From positions 1 to 23,902 of the forward strand of contig CAZICK010000060.1 in assembly GCA_964537505.1 (NCBI GenBank): a DNA stretch of 23,902 nt. The letters are read 5' to 3'. The translations under genes and the position numbers were made by a program. This DNA is from DAINBT01 sp036732785 (GTDB taxonomy: Bacteria > Planctomycetota > Phycisphaerae > Sedimentisphaerales > SM23-30). Shown one piece after another: positions 8,221 through 16,664 of this stretch. The notes under the pieces were generated by a model, which saw only the letters and a list, made by a program, of their open reading frames with translations, ran no database searches and was not told the DNA's origin. The first letter of the stretch is position 1; each line of letters starts with the position of its first letter.

Positions 8221-8254
8221 TTAGATGGACAGTATGGTTTTTTTGTCAAGGTAA

Positions 8255-8282
8255 CCAGCCCCCGATTTTAATCGGGGACTGG
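8255..8282. terminator. Stem-loop between convergent murJ and carB
   Basis: CCAG-C-CCCCGAT pairs with ATCGGGG-A-CTGG, a 12-bp stem with one mismatch and a T-rich loop, located 35 bp after the murJ stop and 40 bp after the carB stop. There is no long T tract immediately next to it on either strand, so it may act as a weak bidirectional terminator or an mRNA 3'-end stabiliser. Confidence 0.6.
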
Positions 8283-8321
8283 TATCGTTCATTTATGTTT
8301 CAGTTTATACATATCTATAAA

Positions 8322-11300
8322 TCAGACGCTGTTTAGCATTTTCGGTTTTTCATCTTTATGCTGCGAAGCGTTGTTAATATCGGCATGGTAGCTTTGCAGC
8401 GATTTTACCGTGCGTTTAGATGCCTGTTGAGCGGCAATACCCTTTACCGCGGCCTTGGCCGCGGCCATGGTGGTTATGTAAGGTATTTTATGTTTGATTG
8501 CTGTTTTGCGAATATAGGAATCGTCGTGCTTCCCTAGTTTGCCGATCGGCGTATTGATCACCAATTGTATTTTTTGGTTTTTGATTTCATCGGCGATACC
8601 CGGGCGTCCTTCGTACATTTTCATAACAGGTTCGCTTTCGATCCCGTTATCGCTGAGGTATTGGTGTGTTCCTTTGGTGGTTCTGATTTTGAAGCCGAGC
8701 TTTTGGAACTGGCTGGCGACTTGTACGGCGGCGGGTTTGTCTTCGTCCGTTACGGTAATCAGCACAGTTCCTTCACATGGCAGTTGTTGTTTGGCGGCTT
8801 CCTGTGCCTTGTAAAAAGCCAGTCCGAACGAATCGGCCATGCCCAGCACCTCTCCGGTCGAGCGCATTTCCGGTCCCAGCAGCGGATCGACCTCCGGGAA
8901 CATGTCAAAAGGAAAGACCGCTTCCTTGACGCCGAAATGCGGGATCGGTTTGGTTTTGAGGTTCAGGTCCGCAAGTTTTTTGCCCAGCATTAGCTGGGTT
9001 GCCAGACGGGCCATCGCGATATTACAGACTTTCGATACCAGTGGAACTGTTCGTGAGGCACGTGGGTTTGCTTCGAGGATGTAAACGCGATCATTTGCTA
9101 TCGCGTACTGGATGTTTATCAGGCCTATGACTTTCAACTCGGTAGCGATTTTAATGGTATATTCGCGTATGGTCTTGATGTGTTTTTCGGGTATGGTGAT
9201 CGGTGGGATAACGCAGGCGGAATCGCCTGAATGTACGCCGGCCAATTCTATGTGCTCCATAACCGTTGGGACAAAGGCGCTGGTTCCGTCAGCGATGGCG
9301 TCGGCCTCAGTTTCGATGGCGTTTTCGAGGAACTTGTCTATCAGGATGGGACGTTCCGGTGTGACATCCACGGCGGCGGCTACGTACTCTTTGAGCATTT
9401 CCTTATCGTGTACCACTTCCATGCCCCTGCCGCCCAGTACGTAGGAAGGTCTGACCATCAGTGGATATCCGATCCGATCGGCGATATCGAGGGCCTGTGG
9501 CAGACTGCTGGCCATACCCGATTGGGTTTGAGGAATACCCAGTTCGTTCATTAGGTTGCGGAACCGATCGCGATCTTCGGCCAAGTCGATGGTGTCCGGC
9601 TGCGTACCGAGGATCGGTACGCCTGCCTGGGCCAGTTCGTTGGCGATGTTCAGGGGCGTCTGTCCGCCAAACTGGACAATTACTCCCTGTGGTTTTTCTT
9701 TTTGATATATGCTCAGGACATCTTCGACGGTGAGCGGCTCAAAATAGAGCTTATCGGAGGTATCGTAATCTGTTGATACGGTTTCGGGGTTGCAGTTGAC
9801 CATTATCGATTCGTAGCCGGCGTCCCGCAGAGCGAACGCGGCGTGCACACAGCAGTAATCGAATTCGATTCCCTGTCCGATCCGGTTGGGGCCGCCGCCG
9901 AGGACCATGATTTTGGGGCGTTGGCTTACCTCGACCTCATCACAGGAGGCGTTATAGGTTGAATAATAATAGGCGGCGTTTTCGACGCCACTTACCGGTA
10001 CGGGATGCCAGGTTTCCACTACATCCAGTTTGGTGCGTTGAGTTCGGATGTTTTTTTCGGTGGTTTTGAGGAGTCCGGCCAGGTAACGGTCCGCAAAACC
10101 GTCTTTCTTCGCCTGAGTCAGCAAGTCGTCTGGAATTTTTTTGCCCTGATATTTGAGAATTTTCTCTTCCAGTTGGACCAGCTCTTTCATCTGTTCGATA
10201 AACCATGATTTGATATAGGTTCTTTCGTGAAGCGATTGTACGCTTGCTCCTTTACGGAGTGCTTCGTACATGATAAACTGTCGTTCGCTGGAGGGCGTTC
10301 CCAACAGTTGCAGCAGTTCGTCGAGGCTTTTTTTGTTGAAGTCTTTTGCGAAGCCCAATCCGAATCGTCCATTTTCCAGTGAGCGAATCGATTTTTGGAA
10401 GGCCTCTTTATAGTTTTTTCCTATGCTCATCACTTCTCCGACGGCCCGCATTTGCGTACCCAGCTCATCGATAGAATCCCGGAACTTTTCGAACGCCCAG
10501 CGTGCAAACTTCACCACTACGTAATCGCCCCATGGCTCGTATTTATCCAGCGTGCCGCCCCTCCAATAGGGGATTTCATCCATTGTCAGGCCGCCGGCGA
10601 GCATCGCTGAGATCAGCGCGATGGGAAAACCGGTAGCTTTGCTTGCCAAGGCTGAAGAGCGTGAGGTTCTCGGGTTGATCTCGATCACCACAACCCGACC
10701 AGTTTGTGGGTCGTGGGCAAACTGGACGTTCGTACCGCCGATCACCTCGATGGCCTCGACGATGTCATAAGAGTATTTTTGCAGACGTTTCTGGAGTTCG
10801 GGGGCTATCGTCAGCATAGGCGCGGTGCAGCAAGAATCGCCGGTGTGCACTCCCATAGCATCGATATTTTCGATGAAGCATACCGTAATCATCTGGTTTT
10901 TCGCGTCGCGGACCACTTCAAGCTCCAGTTCCTCCCAACCCAGGACGGATTCCTCGACCAGCACCTGTCCGACCATGCTTGCCGAGAGTCCGCGGGCGGC
11001 AATGGTGCGTAATTGTTCGAGATTGTAAACCAGTCCCCCGCCTGTTCCGCCCATTGTATATGCCGGTCGCAATACCACCGGATAGCCCAGTTCTTCGGCG
11101 ATTTTTTCCGCTTCCTCAACGCTGTGAGAGGGTTTGCTTCGTGGCATTTCGATTCCCAGTCGGTTCATCGTTTCTTTGAACGCGATCCGGTCCTCACCCC
11201 GTTCAATGGCATCGATATTAACCCCGATTACTTTTACATTGTATTTGTCGAGTACTCCCGTTCGTGCCAGTTCAGAGGAAAGGTTCAGTCCTGTTTGGCC

Positions 11301-11573
11301 TCCCAGATTGGGCAGGATCGCGTCTGGGCGTTCCTTTTTGATGATTTCGGTCATGGTTTTGAGGTTCAGCGGTTCGATATACGTCACGTCGGCCATTTCC
11401 GGGTCGGTCATAATGGTTGCCGGGTTGGAGTTGACCAGCACAATTTCATAACCCAGTTTTCGCAGAGCTTTGCAGGCCTGAGTACCCGAATAGTCGAATT
11501 CGCAGGCCTGACCGATTACAATGGGACCGCTACCGATGATCATCACTTTTTTTATGTCGGAACGTTTTGGCAT
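8322..11573 (-). CDS. carB: Carbamoyl-phosphate synthase large subunit
   Basis: A 1083-residue protein, slightly longer than the usual ~1073. It makes carbamoyl phosphate from bicarbonate, ATP and ammonia supplied by the CarA glutaminase, for pyrimidine and arginine synthesis. The N-terminus MPKRSDIKKVMIIGSGPIVI and FDYSGTQACKALRKLGY is diagnostic. Two homologous ATP-grasp halves are visible (about 1-400 and 555-940; the second opens with MVLGGGPNRIGQGIEFDYCC), joined by an oligomerisation segment. An MGS-like allosteric domain follows from about 945, and a ~25-residue polar tail is extra. The ATG at 11573 is preceded by AAGGAG with a 9-bp spacing. carA is not in the window, so the two subunit genes are unlinked here or carA lies far away. 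The leader at 11574-11801 suggests attenuation control. Confidence 0.97.
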   Translation of the reverse strand: MPKRSDIKKVMIIGSGPIVIGQACEFDYSGTQACKALRKLGYEIVLVNSNPATIMTDPEMADVTYIEPLNLKTMTEIIKKERPDAILPNLGGQTGLNLSSELARTGVLDKYNVKVIGVNIDAIERGEDRIAFKETMNRLGIEMPRSKPSHSVEEAEKIAEELGYPVVLRPAYTMGGTGGGLVYNLEQLRTIAARGLSASMVGQVLVEESVLGWEELELEVVRDAKNQMITVCFIENIDAMGVHTGDSCCTAPMLTIAPELQKRLQKYSYDIVEAIEVIGGTNVQFAHDPQTGRVVVIEINPRTSRSSALASKATGFPIALISAMLAGGLTMDEIPYWRGGTLDKYEPWGDYVVVKFARWAFEKFRDSIDELGTQMRAVGEVMSIGKNYKEAFQKSIRSLENGRFGLGFAKDFNKKSLDELLQLLGTPSSERQFIMYEALRKGASVQSLHERTYIKSWFIEQMKELVQLEEKILKYQGKKIPDDLLTQAKKDGFADRYLAGLLKTTEKNIRTQRTKLDVVETWHPVPVSGVENAAYYYSTYNASCDEVEVSQRPKIMVLGGGPNRIGQGIEFDYCCVHAAFALRDAGYESIMVNCNPETVSTDYDTSDKLYFEPLTVEDVLSIYQKEKPQGVIVQFGGQTPLNIANELAQAGVPILGTQPDTIDLAEDRDRFRNLMNELGIPQTQSGMASSLPQALDIADRIGYPLMVRPSYVLGGRGMEVVHDKEMLKEYVAAAVDVTPERPILIDKFLENAIETEADAIADGTSAFVPTVMEHIELAGVHSGDSACVIPPITIPEKHIKTIREYTIKIATELKVIGLINIQYAIANDRVYILEANPRASRTVPLVSKVCNIAMARLATQLMLGKKLADLNLKTKPIPHFGVKEAVFPFDMFPEVDPLLGPEMRSTGEVLGMADSFGLAFYKAQEAAKQQLPCEGTVLITVTDEDKPAAVQVASQFQKLGFKIRTTKGTHQYLSDNGIESEPVMKMYEGRPGIADEIKNQKIQLVINTPIGKLGKHDDSYIRKTAIKHKIPYITTMAAAKAAVKGIAAQQASKRTVKSLQSYHADINNASQHKDEKPKMLNSV

Positions 11574-11619
11574 AGCATGTTACTCCTTTCCTTATGTAGT
11601 TCCTTGTCTTTTATGTAGT

Positions 11620-11637
11620 TATCTCAACTGTGAGATA
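11620..11637 (-). promoter_or_regulatory. Perfect hairpin in the carB 5' UTR
   Basis: TATCTCA pairs perfectly with TGAGATA around a 4-base loop, about 45 bases upstream of the carB start. A 10-bp direct repeat TTATGTAGTT lies at 11592-11601 and 11611-11620, between hairpin and ribosome binding site. It could control mRNA stability or translation; there is no T tract, so it is not an intrinsic terminator. Confidence 0.5.
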
Positions 11638-11682
11638 AAAATACGTAGTGTCGGGCAAGTATGGGCGCTGAAAGATTTGGTT

Positions 11683-11720
11683 AAAAAAAAAGCCCTTCAG
11701 CAGGCCATGCTGAACGGCTT
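11683..11720 (-). terminator. Intrinsic terminator (putative attenuator) upstream of carB
   Basis: On the minus strand a 13-bp stem with one C-C mismatch and a 5-base loop (11690-11720) is followed directly by nine T residues (11683-11691). It lies about 110 bases upstream of carB, and no minus-strand gene precedes it: the next gene to the right is divergent. It therefore terminates a transcript started at the carB promoter itself. The outer AAGCC arm can instead pair with GGCTT at 11733-11737, giving a possible antiterminator. Confidence 0.75.
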
Positions 11721-11766
11721 AAATCCGGGCCAAAGCCCAATACTTATGTTTTATACAAACAGGCAT
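11719..11766 (-). CDS. Possible 15-codon leader peptide of carB
   Basis: A short frame, MPVCIKHKYWALARI, whose ATG falls at the predicted transcription start (7 bases after the -10 box), so it would be translated leaderless. Its TAA stop overlaps the base of the terminator stem at 11690-11720. A ribosome reaching the stop would cover the 5' arm and favour readthrough, as in translation-coupled attenuators such as pyrBI. There is no ribosome binding site and no run of regulatory codons, so a chance frame is a real alternative. Confidence 0.35.
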   Translation of the reverse strand: MPVCIKHKYWALARI

Positions 11767-11772
11767 AGCGGC

Positions 11773-11801
11773 ATTAGAGCGATCGAGATTGTGCAAGTCA
11801 A
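11773..11801 (-). promoter_or_regulatory. Sigma70-type promoter of carB
   Basis: On the minus strand TTGACT (11801-11796) and TCTAAT (11778-11773) are separated by 17 bp. The predicted start is near 11766, giving a leader of about 190 bases before carB that contains the leader frame and the terminator. Confidence 0.7.
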
Positions 11802-11965
11802 CACAAAAAAACAAAAAAAAGAATTGATAATCATCTTGAAGCGTTTTTGTTTTTTCGATGGCAATCGAGAAAGATAATTGGCAGAATATGTCCATGAGAA
11901 GAAGGCAAAGTGGCGAGGGGGATCGTGAGTAATTGGGAATTGGGCACATGTGAAAGGAAGGCGAT

Positions 11966-12556
11966 ATGGATTCCAGGAAACCGACCCGTCAGGAAGCTTT
12001 TGCTCTGCTAAGTGAATATAACAAGAACCCGGGGCTGATAAATCATGGTCTGGCTGTCGAAGGCGCTATGCGCTACTGCGGGCGCAAGCGTGGGCAGGAT
12101 GAGGAAGAATGGGGTATTATCGGTTTGATTCACGATCTGGATTATGAACAGTTTTCTGATCAGCACTGTACTAAGACTGCTGAGATTCTCAAAGAACACG
12201 GCTGGCCGGATGAATATATTCGTGCGGCGGTCTCGCACGGCTGGGGTGTGTGCAGTGATGTGGAGCCGCAAACCGAACTGGAAAAAGTGCTTTTTGCCAT
12301 CGATGAGCTGACCGGTCTGATCGTCGCTACCGTTTTGGTACGTCCTTCCAGGAGTATTCTGGACCTGACGGCCAAGTCGGTCAAAAAGAAGTGGAAAAAT
12401 AAAGCCTTCGCCGCTGGTGCTGATCGGGACATCATCCAAAAGGGGGCCGAGATGCTGAATATGGAACTGACGGACCTTATCACCGATGTTATTATGGGTA
12501 TGCGTGAGGTGGCGGATGAGATTGGTTTGAAAGGCAATCCGTCTGATGAAAAATAA
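11966..12556 (+). CDS. HD-domain (HDIG-type) metal-dependent hydrolase
   Basis: A 196-residue protein. The metal-binding pattern of the HD superfamily is visible: His27 (LINHGLAV), His56-Asp57 (LIHDLDYE), further His67 and His91 (AAVSHGWG), and Asp113 (AIDELTGL). The spacing H...HD...H...D is that of the small HDIG-type phosphohydrolases annotated in many bacteria without a known substrate. GAAAGGAAGG lies just upstream of the ATG. It is divergent from carB and followed 129 bp later by the bioF-like gene, with no terminator seen between, so the two may be co-transcribed. The nucleotide or phosphate substrate is unknown. Confidence 0.85.
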   Translation: MDSRKPTRQEAFALLSEYNKNPGLINHGLAVEGAMRYCGRKRGQDEEEWGIIGLIHDLDYEQFSDQHCTKTAEILKEHGWPDEYIRAAVSHGWGVCSDVEPQTELEKVLFAIDELTGLIVATVLVRPSRSILDLTAKSVKKKWKNKAFAAGADRDIIQKGAEMLNMELTDLITDVIMGMREVADEIGLKGNPSDEK

Positions 12557-12685
12557 CTGAGCAAACGTTCACTTCGTATGTTAATTTTTGATTTTTTGGC
12601 GGGGGCAACCGGTCGTGATTGTCCATGGCATCCGACGAAGAAATGTCCCTGGACGTGGAAGCTGGTATGGATATACTGGTTTTCT

Positions 12686-13846
12686 ATGGCGCACAAGTGG
12701 TACACACAGCAGTTGGAGCAGTTGCGACGGGATGGGCTGTATCGGCAGATGCGTACGATGGAAAGCGGCCCGGGACGGTTAATGCAAGTCGGCGGCGAGG
12801 AAAAGCTCGTTTTCTGCTCCAATAATTACCTGGGACTGGCCGGTCATCCACGGATGATCACGGCAATAAAGCAAGGACTTGATCAATGGGGGTTTGGCAG
12901 CGGAGGCGCCAGGCTTATTTGCGGTAACAGCCGACCGTGTGAGCGTTTGCAGATGCGACTGGCTGAAATGCTGCGAAAAGAAGCATCTGTGATCTTTCCC
13001 AGCGGTTATGCGGTTAATAACGCCGTCCTGAGCACACTGCCGCAGGATGGGGACTTGATTGCGGTCGATAAGCTGGTGCACGCTTCGATAATCGATGGAG
13101 CACAGGCCGGTCGGGCACAGATGCGGACCTGGCCGCATCGCAATCTGGACAAGCTCAAACGTCTGCTCGATCGCGGTGGATATCAGCGTGTGTTTATCGT
13201 TACCGACTCGCTGTTCAGTATGGACGGCGATATGGCCGATCTGGAGGGGCTGATTGAACTGAAACGGCAGTTCGGCGCGGTGCTGATGGTGGATGAGGCG
13301 CATGCGTTTGGCTGTATGGGGCCTGGCGGTTATGGTTGCGGCGAACAGGCCGGGGGATTGGATGACATAGATATTTTTGTTGGGACATTTTCCAAGGCAC
13401 TGGGCGGCAGCGGCGGATTTGTGGGGTGCAGCCAGGTGATGTTCGATTATCTGGTCAATAAATCGCGAGGGTTTATCTTTACCACCGGCATACCAGCGAT
13501 AAACTGCATCGCGGCGGAAGCGGCCCTGGATATTATCGCTGATGAGCCGGAGCGTCGGCAACGGCTTTTGGATAACGGCGTATATTTCCGCCGACGCTGC
13601 CAGGAAATGGACCTTGATATTGGCGTTACGCAAAGCTATATAGTGCCAATTATGCTCGGTCTGGCGGACAAGGCGGTCGCGGCGGCTAATGAACTGTGGG
13701 ATCGGGGTTTTATGGTATCGGCGATTCGACCGCCTACCGTCGCGCCAGGGAGCGCCCGACTGCGCGTATCACTTATGAGCGAACACACACATGAGGATAT
13801 TGACGGCCTTTGCGGTGAGCTTGAAAGAATTCTGGTTGTGGGTTGA
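12686..13846 (+). CDS. bioF: 8-amino-7-oxononanoate synthase-like PLP enzyme
   Basis: A 386-residue alpha-oxoamine synthase, the family length. Visible residues are His132 in VHASIIDG, Asp203 and His206 in VDEAHAFG, and the PLP lysine Lys237 in TFSKALGGSGG. The segments GSGGARLICG and RPPTVAPGSARLR fit BioF, the biotin-pathway enzyme that condenses pimeloyl-ACP/CoA with alanine, better than the 2-amino-3-ketobutyrate CoA ligases. I use the ATG at 12686, where family similarity begins; the ribosome binding site there is weak and the frame is open from 12578. No other bio gene is in the window, so a role in another acyl-CoA + amino acid condensation remains possible. Confidence 0.75.
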   Translation: MAHKWYTQQLEQLRRDGLYRQMRTMESGPGRLMQVGGEEKLVFCSNNYLGLAGHPRMITAIKQGLDQWGFGSGGARLICGNSRPCERLQMRLAEMLRKEASVIFPSGYAVNNAVLSTLPQDGDLIAVDKLVHASIIDGAQAGRAQMRTWPHRNLDKLKRLLDRGGYQRVFIVTDSLFSMDGDMADLEGLIELKRQFGAVLMVDEAHAFGCMGPGGYGCGEQAGGLDDIDIFVGTFSKALGGSGGFVGCSQVMFDYLVNKSRGFIFTTGIPAINCIAAEAALDIIADEPERRQRLLDNGVYFRRRCQEMDLDIGVTQSYIVPIMLGLADKAVAAANELWDRGFMVSAIRPPTVAPGSARLRVSLMSEHTHEDIDGLCGELERILVVG

Positions 13847-13929
13847 TTGTTGGGCGCCGTGCGAAACATCGGCGATAATAGTGATTTGTGTGCAGTTCTG
13901 TCTGGTTTGTGCCTGCGGCGGTTTCGAGG

Positions 13930-13958
13930 CGTAACTTCATAGCTAATAATAAGTTACG
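13930..13958. repeat. 8-bp inverted repeat downstream of the bioF-like gene
   Basis: CGTAACTT and AAGTTACG flank a 13-base A+T-rich spacer. It lies 84 bp after the bioF-like stop and about 160 bp before the lipoprotein gene. It is not followed by T residues, so it is a possible operator and not a terminator. Confidence 0.4.
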
Positions 13959-14115
13959 AAAAATCGCCTTGGCGGGTGTAGCTCAATAAAACTATCAGAT
14001 GAAAAAACCTTTAAGATTCTTAGAGATTTTTGTACAATGACAAGAGTGGTAGCAGAGTGCTTTGGCCGCTGTGACCGGTAGATGAAAGACTGAAGAACAC
14101 AAGAGGGATAATTCC

Positions 14116-14445
14116 ATGCAGAAAAGAATAGTCGTTTTCGTTCCTGTTCTGATGGTTGTTTTTGCTTTGTTAGTTGTCGGTTCCTGCAAAAAGGAGTCTG
14201 CTCAGGACAAACCCGCAACTTTTGACGAATCCCTGGATGGGGTAGCGGTTCGTCCTCTTCCTGTAATGGATATCAAACTGGCAGAGCGGATCAAACGAGA
14301 TGGTCCCGTCTCACCTGTGGCGGATGTCACCGATGAGTCGGTGTTGGCATCTGCTTCTACGGCTGAGTCGGCGGTTGATGGAGGGGGCGTCGAGGGCTAC
14401 AGCCAACCGACCGGGTATGTCAGTGGTGACCCCAACAACTCGTAA
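14116..14445 (+). CDS. Small predicted lipoprotein of unknown function
   Basis: A 109-residue protein with a basic N-terminus (MQKR), a hydrophobic stretch, and a lipobox ending VVGSC with the lipidated Cys at residue 24. After the Cys come Lys-Lys-Glu and a low-complexity, Ser/Ala/Asp/Gly-rich polar region with no recognised domain. The absence of Asp at +2 fits outer-membrane sorting under the E. coli rule, which may not hold here. AGAGGGA lies upstream of the ATG. It converges on the kinase gene with only 23 bp between the stops. Confidence 0.75.
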   Translation: MQKRIVVFVPVLMVVFALLVVGSCKKESAQDKPATFDESLDGVAVRPLPVMDIKLAERIKRDGPVSPVADVTDESVLASASTAESAVDGGGVEGYSQPTGYVSGDPNNS

Positions 14446-14468
14446 CCAAGTCAGCGGTTCTTATCTTT

Positions 14469-16322
14469 TCACGTCACGGCCGCGGCATTTTTGACCGGCA
14501 GAGTAATGGTGAAGGTTGTGCCTTGCGGGGAATTGCTGCCGACGGAGATGGAAGCGCCCAGAATCTGTGTCAGTTCCTTGACGATGGCCAGGCCCAGTCC
14601 GGCGCCGGAATACCGGCGGGTGACGGTACCATCGAGCTGAAAAAACTTGTCGAAGATTTTCTCACGATCTTCCGGAGCGATACCCGGGCCGGTGTCGGAT
14701 ACGCAGATTTGTACAAAGGCGTCCCCGGCTGTGTCCGTGCCTGGGTCCGGCTGTGGCTCGGCCGGCTCGGCATGGGGAAACGTATCATGATCGGAGAGAT
14801 AAGCGGTGATATCAATACGGCCGTTATCCGGGGTGAACTTTATAGCGTTATCGATCAGGTTGAACAGGATATGCTGAAGCTTGGCCTGGTCGGTTTCGAC
14901 AGATGGCAGGTTCTCGGCGACGTCCAAGTTTACCGTAAGGTTTTTCTCCTGGGCCAAAGGGCGGGTAAGGTTGAGCAAGGTTTCGACTATGGTATCGATC
15001 GAGCATTTTTCCCAGTGCACCTGGGCTTTGCCGGCCTCGATCTTGGCAAGCTCCAGTAGCTCGTTGATAATTCTGAGTAGAAGATGGCCTGATTCGAGTA
15101 CGTTGGCGGTATAGCGAATTGATTTTTCGTCATTGCTGGACAGTGCCTGTTCTTTGAGTATTTCCGTAAAGCCGATGATGGCGTTGAGCGGTGTGCGAAG
15201 TTCGTGTGAGACGTTGGCGAGGAATTCGCTCTTGAGCTTGTTGGACTCAAACAAAGCGATGTTCCTGGCTTCCAGTTCGTCAAGCCGCAGATCGAGTGCA
15301 CGGTTGGTTTCGCGTAGTCGATCGTGTGCGAGCTTGAGCTTGGAGAGCATCTGATGAAAGGCCTGAGCCAGTTTTTCGTATTCGTCACCGGTTTTGATCT
15401 CGGCGGTGATTTTGATGGCCTTGAGCCAGGAGTCCTGGGACGGTTCTGGCTGATCCCTGGAATCGGTGGAAGCTGCGGTGACCTCGTCGGCCGCGGCCCG
15501 GAGCGAACGAACAGGTTCCAGGATAAAACGTTGTGTAATCAGATAAAAAAGGACCACGGCACAAATACATGAGAGCAGTCCGCCCACGACAATAAATACG
15601 CGATTAAACAGTAAGGTTATGCTGGTTTGACCTGCTGGGAGAATGACCGAAATCACGCCAAGCAACTGACCTTCGGAAAAAGACGACGGGTCTTTGATGG
15701 GAGATGTACCGGACTTGTCGCCGGTATCGCTGAGCCTGGTGGCGTGGCAGCCGGTGGCGAGGCAGTCGGCCTTGACCCGGACGGCTCGCAGATAACGGGC
15801 TGGCCGGTCTGAAGGCATCACCGCGGTAAGGCTCTTCAGAATAGAGTCGCCAGTTGGCGAAGTATCCGGACGCGCTGCTTCACCGACAAAAGGTTCTGTT
15901 TGCAGTTCAAAGATTTCAGGGATGGTACTATCGTTGAGTAAGAGCTTAACGCCACGACGTAAAAACGGATCATCAGTTATTAACTCGTCCATTCGTTCGG
16001 CGGCGCCGGCGGCGGTCTCAGCAGTCTCAAACTGAGCCAGGCTGATCCAACTGGTAACGGGACTGGATTGAGAAGATTCGTCAGATGAGGTTAATGATGG
16101 ACTCAAAGAGGAAGTTTTAGCTGTTTCAACGGGGTGGAAGTGGCGTTGAAGTACGTGCTGGACCTCGGCCTGAGCGAGTTCATGCTTGCCCTGCTCAACG
16201 AGCTTGTCCATCCATCGGTAAGGGACAAACAGACCGGCAGCTATAATGAGCAGAACCGCAAAGGCGAAACCCAGGCGGCATTTGGTCGCTAACGACAGTG
16301 ACAGGCGATACCATTTAGACAA
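14469..16322 (-). CDS. Membrane sensor histidine kinase with a periplasmic heme-like C-x4-C-H motif
   Basis: A 617-residue kinase. Membrane helices lie at about 17-33 and 241-263, enclosing a ~205-residue periplasmic domain. A HAMP linker with coiled coil follows (264-362), then the H box FLANVSHELRTPLN with phosphoacceptor His373. An HATPase domain has NLIDNAIKFTP (N box), DTGPGIAPED (G1) and GAGLGLAIV (G2). The periplasmic domain contains CLATGCH (187-193) followed by GQLLGVISVILP, which recalls DUF3365-type heme sensor domains where CxxCH is usual; here the spacing is C-x4-C-H. The TTG start at 16322 has AAGGAG 7-9 bases upstream. No response regulator is adjacent, so it is an orphan kinase. 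Redox or gas sensing is inference. Confidence 0.88.
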   Translation of the reverse strand: MSKWYRLSLSLATKCRLGFAFAVLLIIAAGLFVPYRWMDKLVEQGKHELAQAEVQHVLQRHFHPVETAKTSSLSPSLTSSDESSQSSPVTSWISLAQFETAETAAGAAERMDELITDDPFLRRGVKLLLNDSTIPEIFELQTEPFVGEAARPDTSPTGDSILKSLTAVMPSDRPARYLRAVRVKADCLATGCHATRLSDTGDKSGTSPIKDPSSFSEGQLLGVISVILPAGQTSITLLFNRVFIVVGGLLSCICAVVLFYLITQRFILEPVRSLRAAADEVTAASTDSRDQPEPSQDSWLKAIKITAEIKTGDEYEKLAQAFHQMLSKLKLAHDRLRETNRALDLRLDELEARNIALFESNKLKSEFLANVSHELRTPLNAIIGFTEILKEQALSSNDEKSIRYTANVLESGHLLLRIINELLELAKIEAGKAQVHWEKCSIDTIVETLLNLTRPLAQEKNLTVNLDVAENLPSVETDQAKLQHILFNLIDNAIKFTPDNGRIDITAYLSDHDTFPHAEPAEPQPDPGTDTAGDAFVQICVSDTGPGIAPEDREKIFDKFFQLDGTVTRRYSGAGLGLAIVKELTQILGASISVGSNSPQGTTFTITLPVKNAAAVT

Positions 16323-16376
16323 AGTTCTGCTCCTTAAGCAGTGTTCTCTTTCAGCGATAATAATCCGGCGAATTAT

Positions 16377-16404
16377 ATTATAAGTTATAAGCTATGGATT
16401 GCAA
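16377..16404 (-). promoter_or_regulatory. Sigma70-type promoter of the sensor kinase
   Basis: On the minus strand TTGCAA (16404-16399) and TATAAT (16382-16377) are spaced by 16 bp, about 55 bp upstream of the TTG start. Confidence 0.55.
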
Positions 16405-16458
16405 ACCCCAACTTACACTGGATCAGCTTTCGCTGGACCGGGTGCCAACGGTACACGA

Positions 16459-16491
16459 ATTGGTCCTGCCAGGAATTATTATACCATTGGG
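16459..16491 (+). repeat. Imperfect 33-bp direct repeat, left copy
   Basis: It matches 17949-17982 at 29 of 33 positions with one extra base in the right copy. The shared core is CCTGCCAGG followed by ATACC and ATTGGG. It lies in a short open stretch (16384-16518) whose translation (for example GANGTRIGPARNYYTIGHL) looks protein-like and may be the end of a lost gene. Confidence 0.55.
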
Positions 16492-16664
16492 CATTTAGCA
16501 CACAATATAGTTCTATAAATGCGACACTTTCGGTCAGTATGTTTTGCCTTTTGGTTTTGGCAGGCATATAATTAAATAGAGGATGAAGCGAAAAAGACAT
16601 GGCGGCAACAACCAGATCCCATCTAATTCCTCCTATTTGCCGTCATGTTTTTTTGGCTCATTTT

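Noticed and set aside
11013..11618. 201-residue plus-strand open frame over the carB 5' end
   Set aside because: It is antisense to the best conserved part of carB and has no recognisable features.
11804..11820. A-rich run as a functional element
   Set aside because: Simple low-complexity A tract upstream of the carB promoter; at most an UP-like element, which cannot be shown.
12619..12825. Short plus-strand frame overlapping the start of the bioF-like gene
   Set aside because: It looks mildly protein-like at its start (MASDEEMSLDVE) but ends within the conserved bioF-like coding region and has no ribosome binding site.
12779..13633. 284-residue open frame on the minus strand
   Set aside because: It is antisense to the bioF-like gene, whose PLP motifs are clear, and its translation shows no domain.
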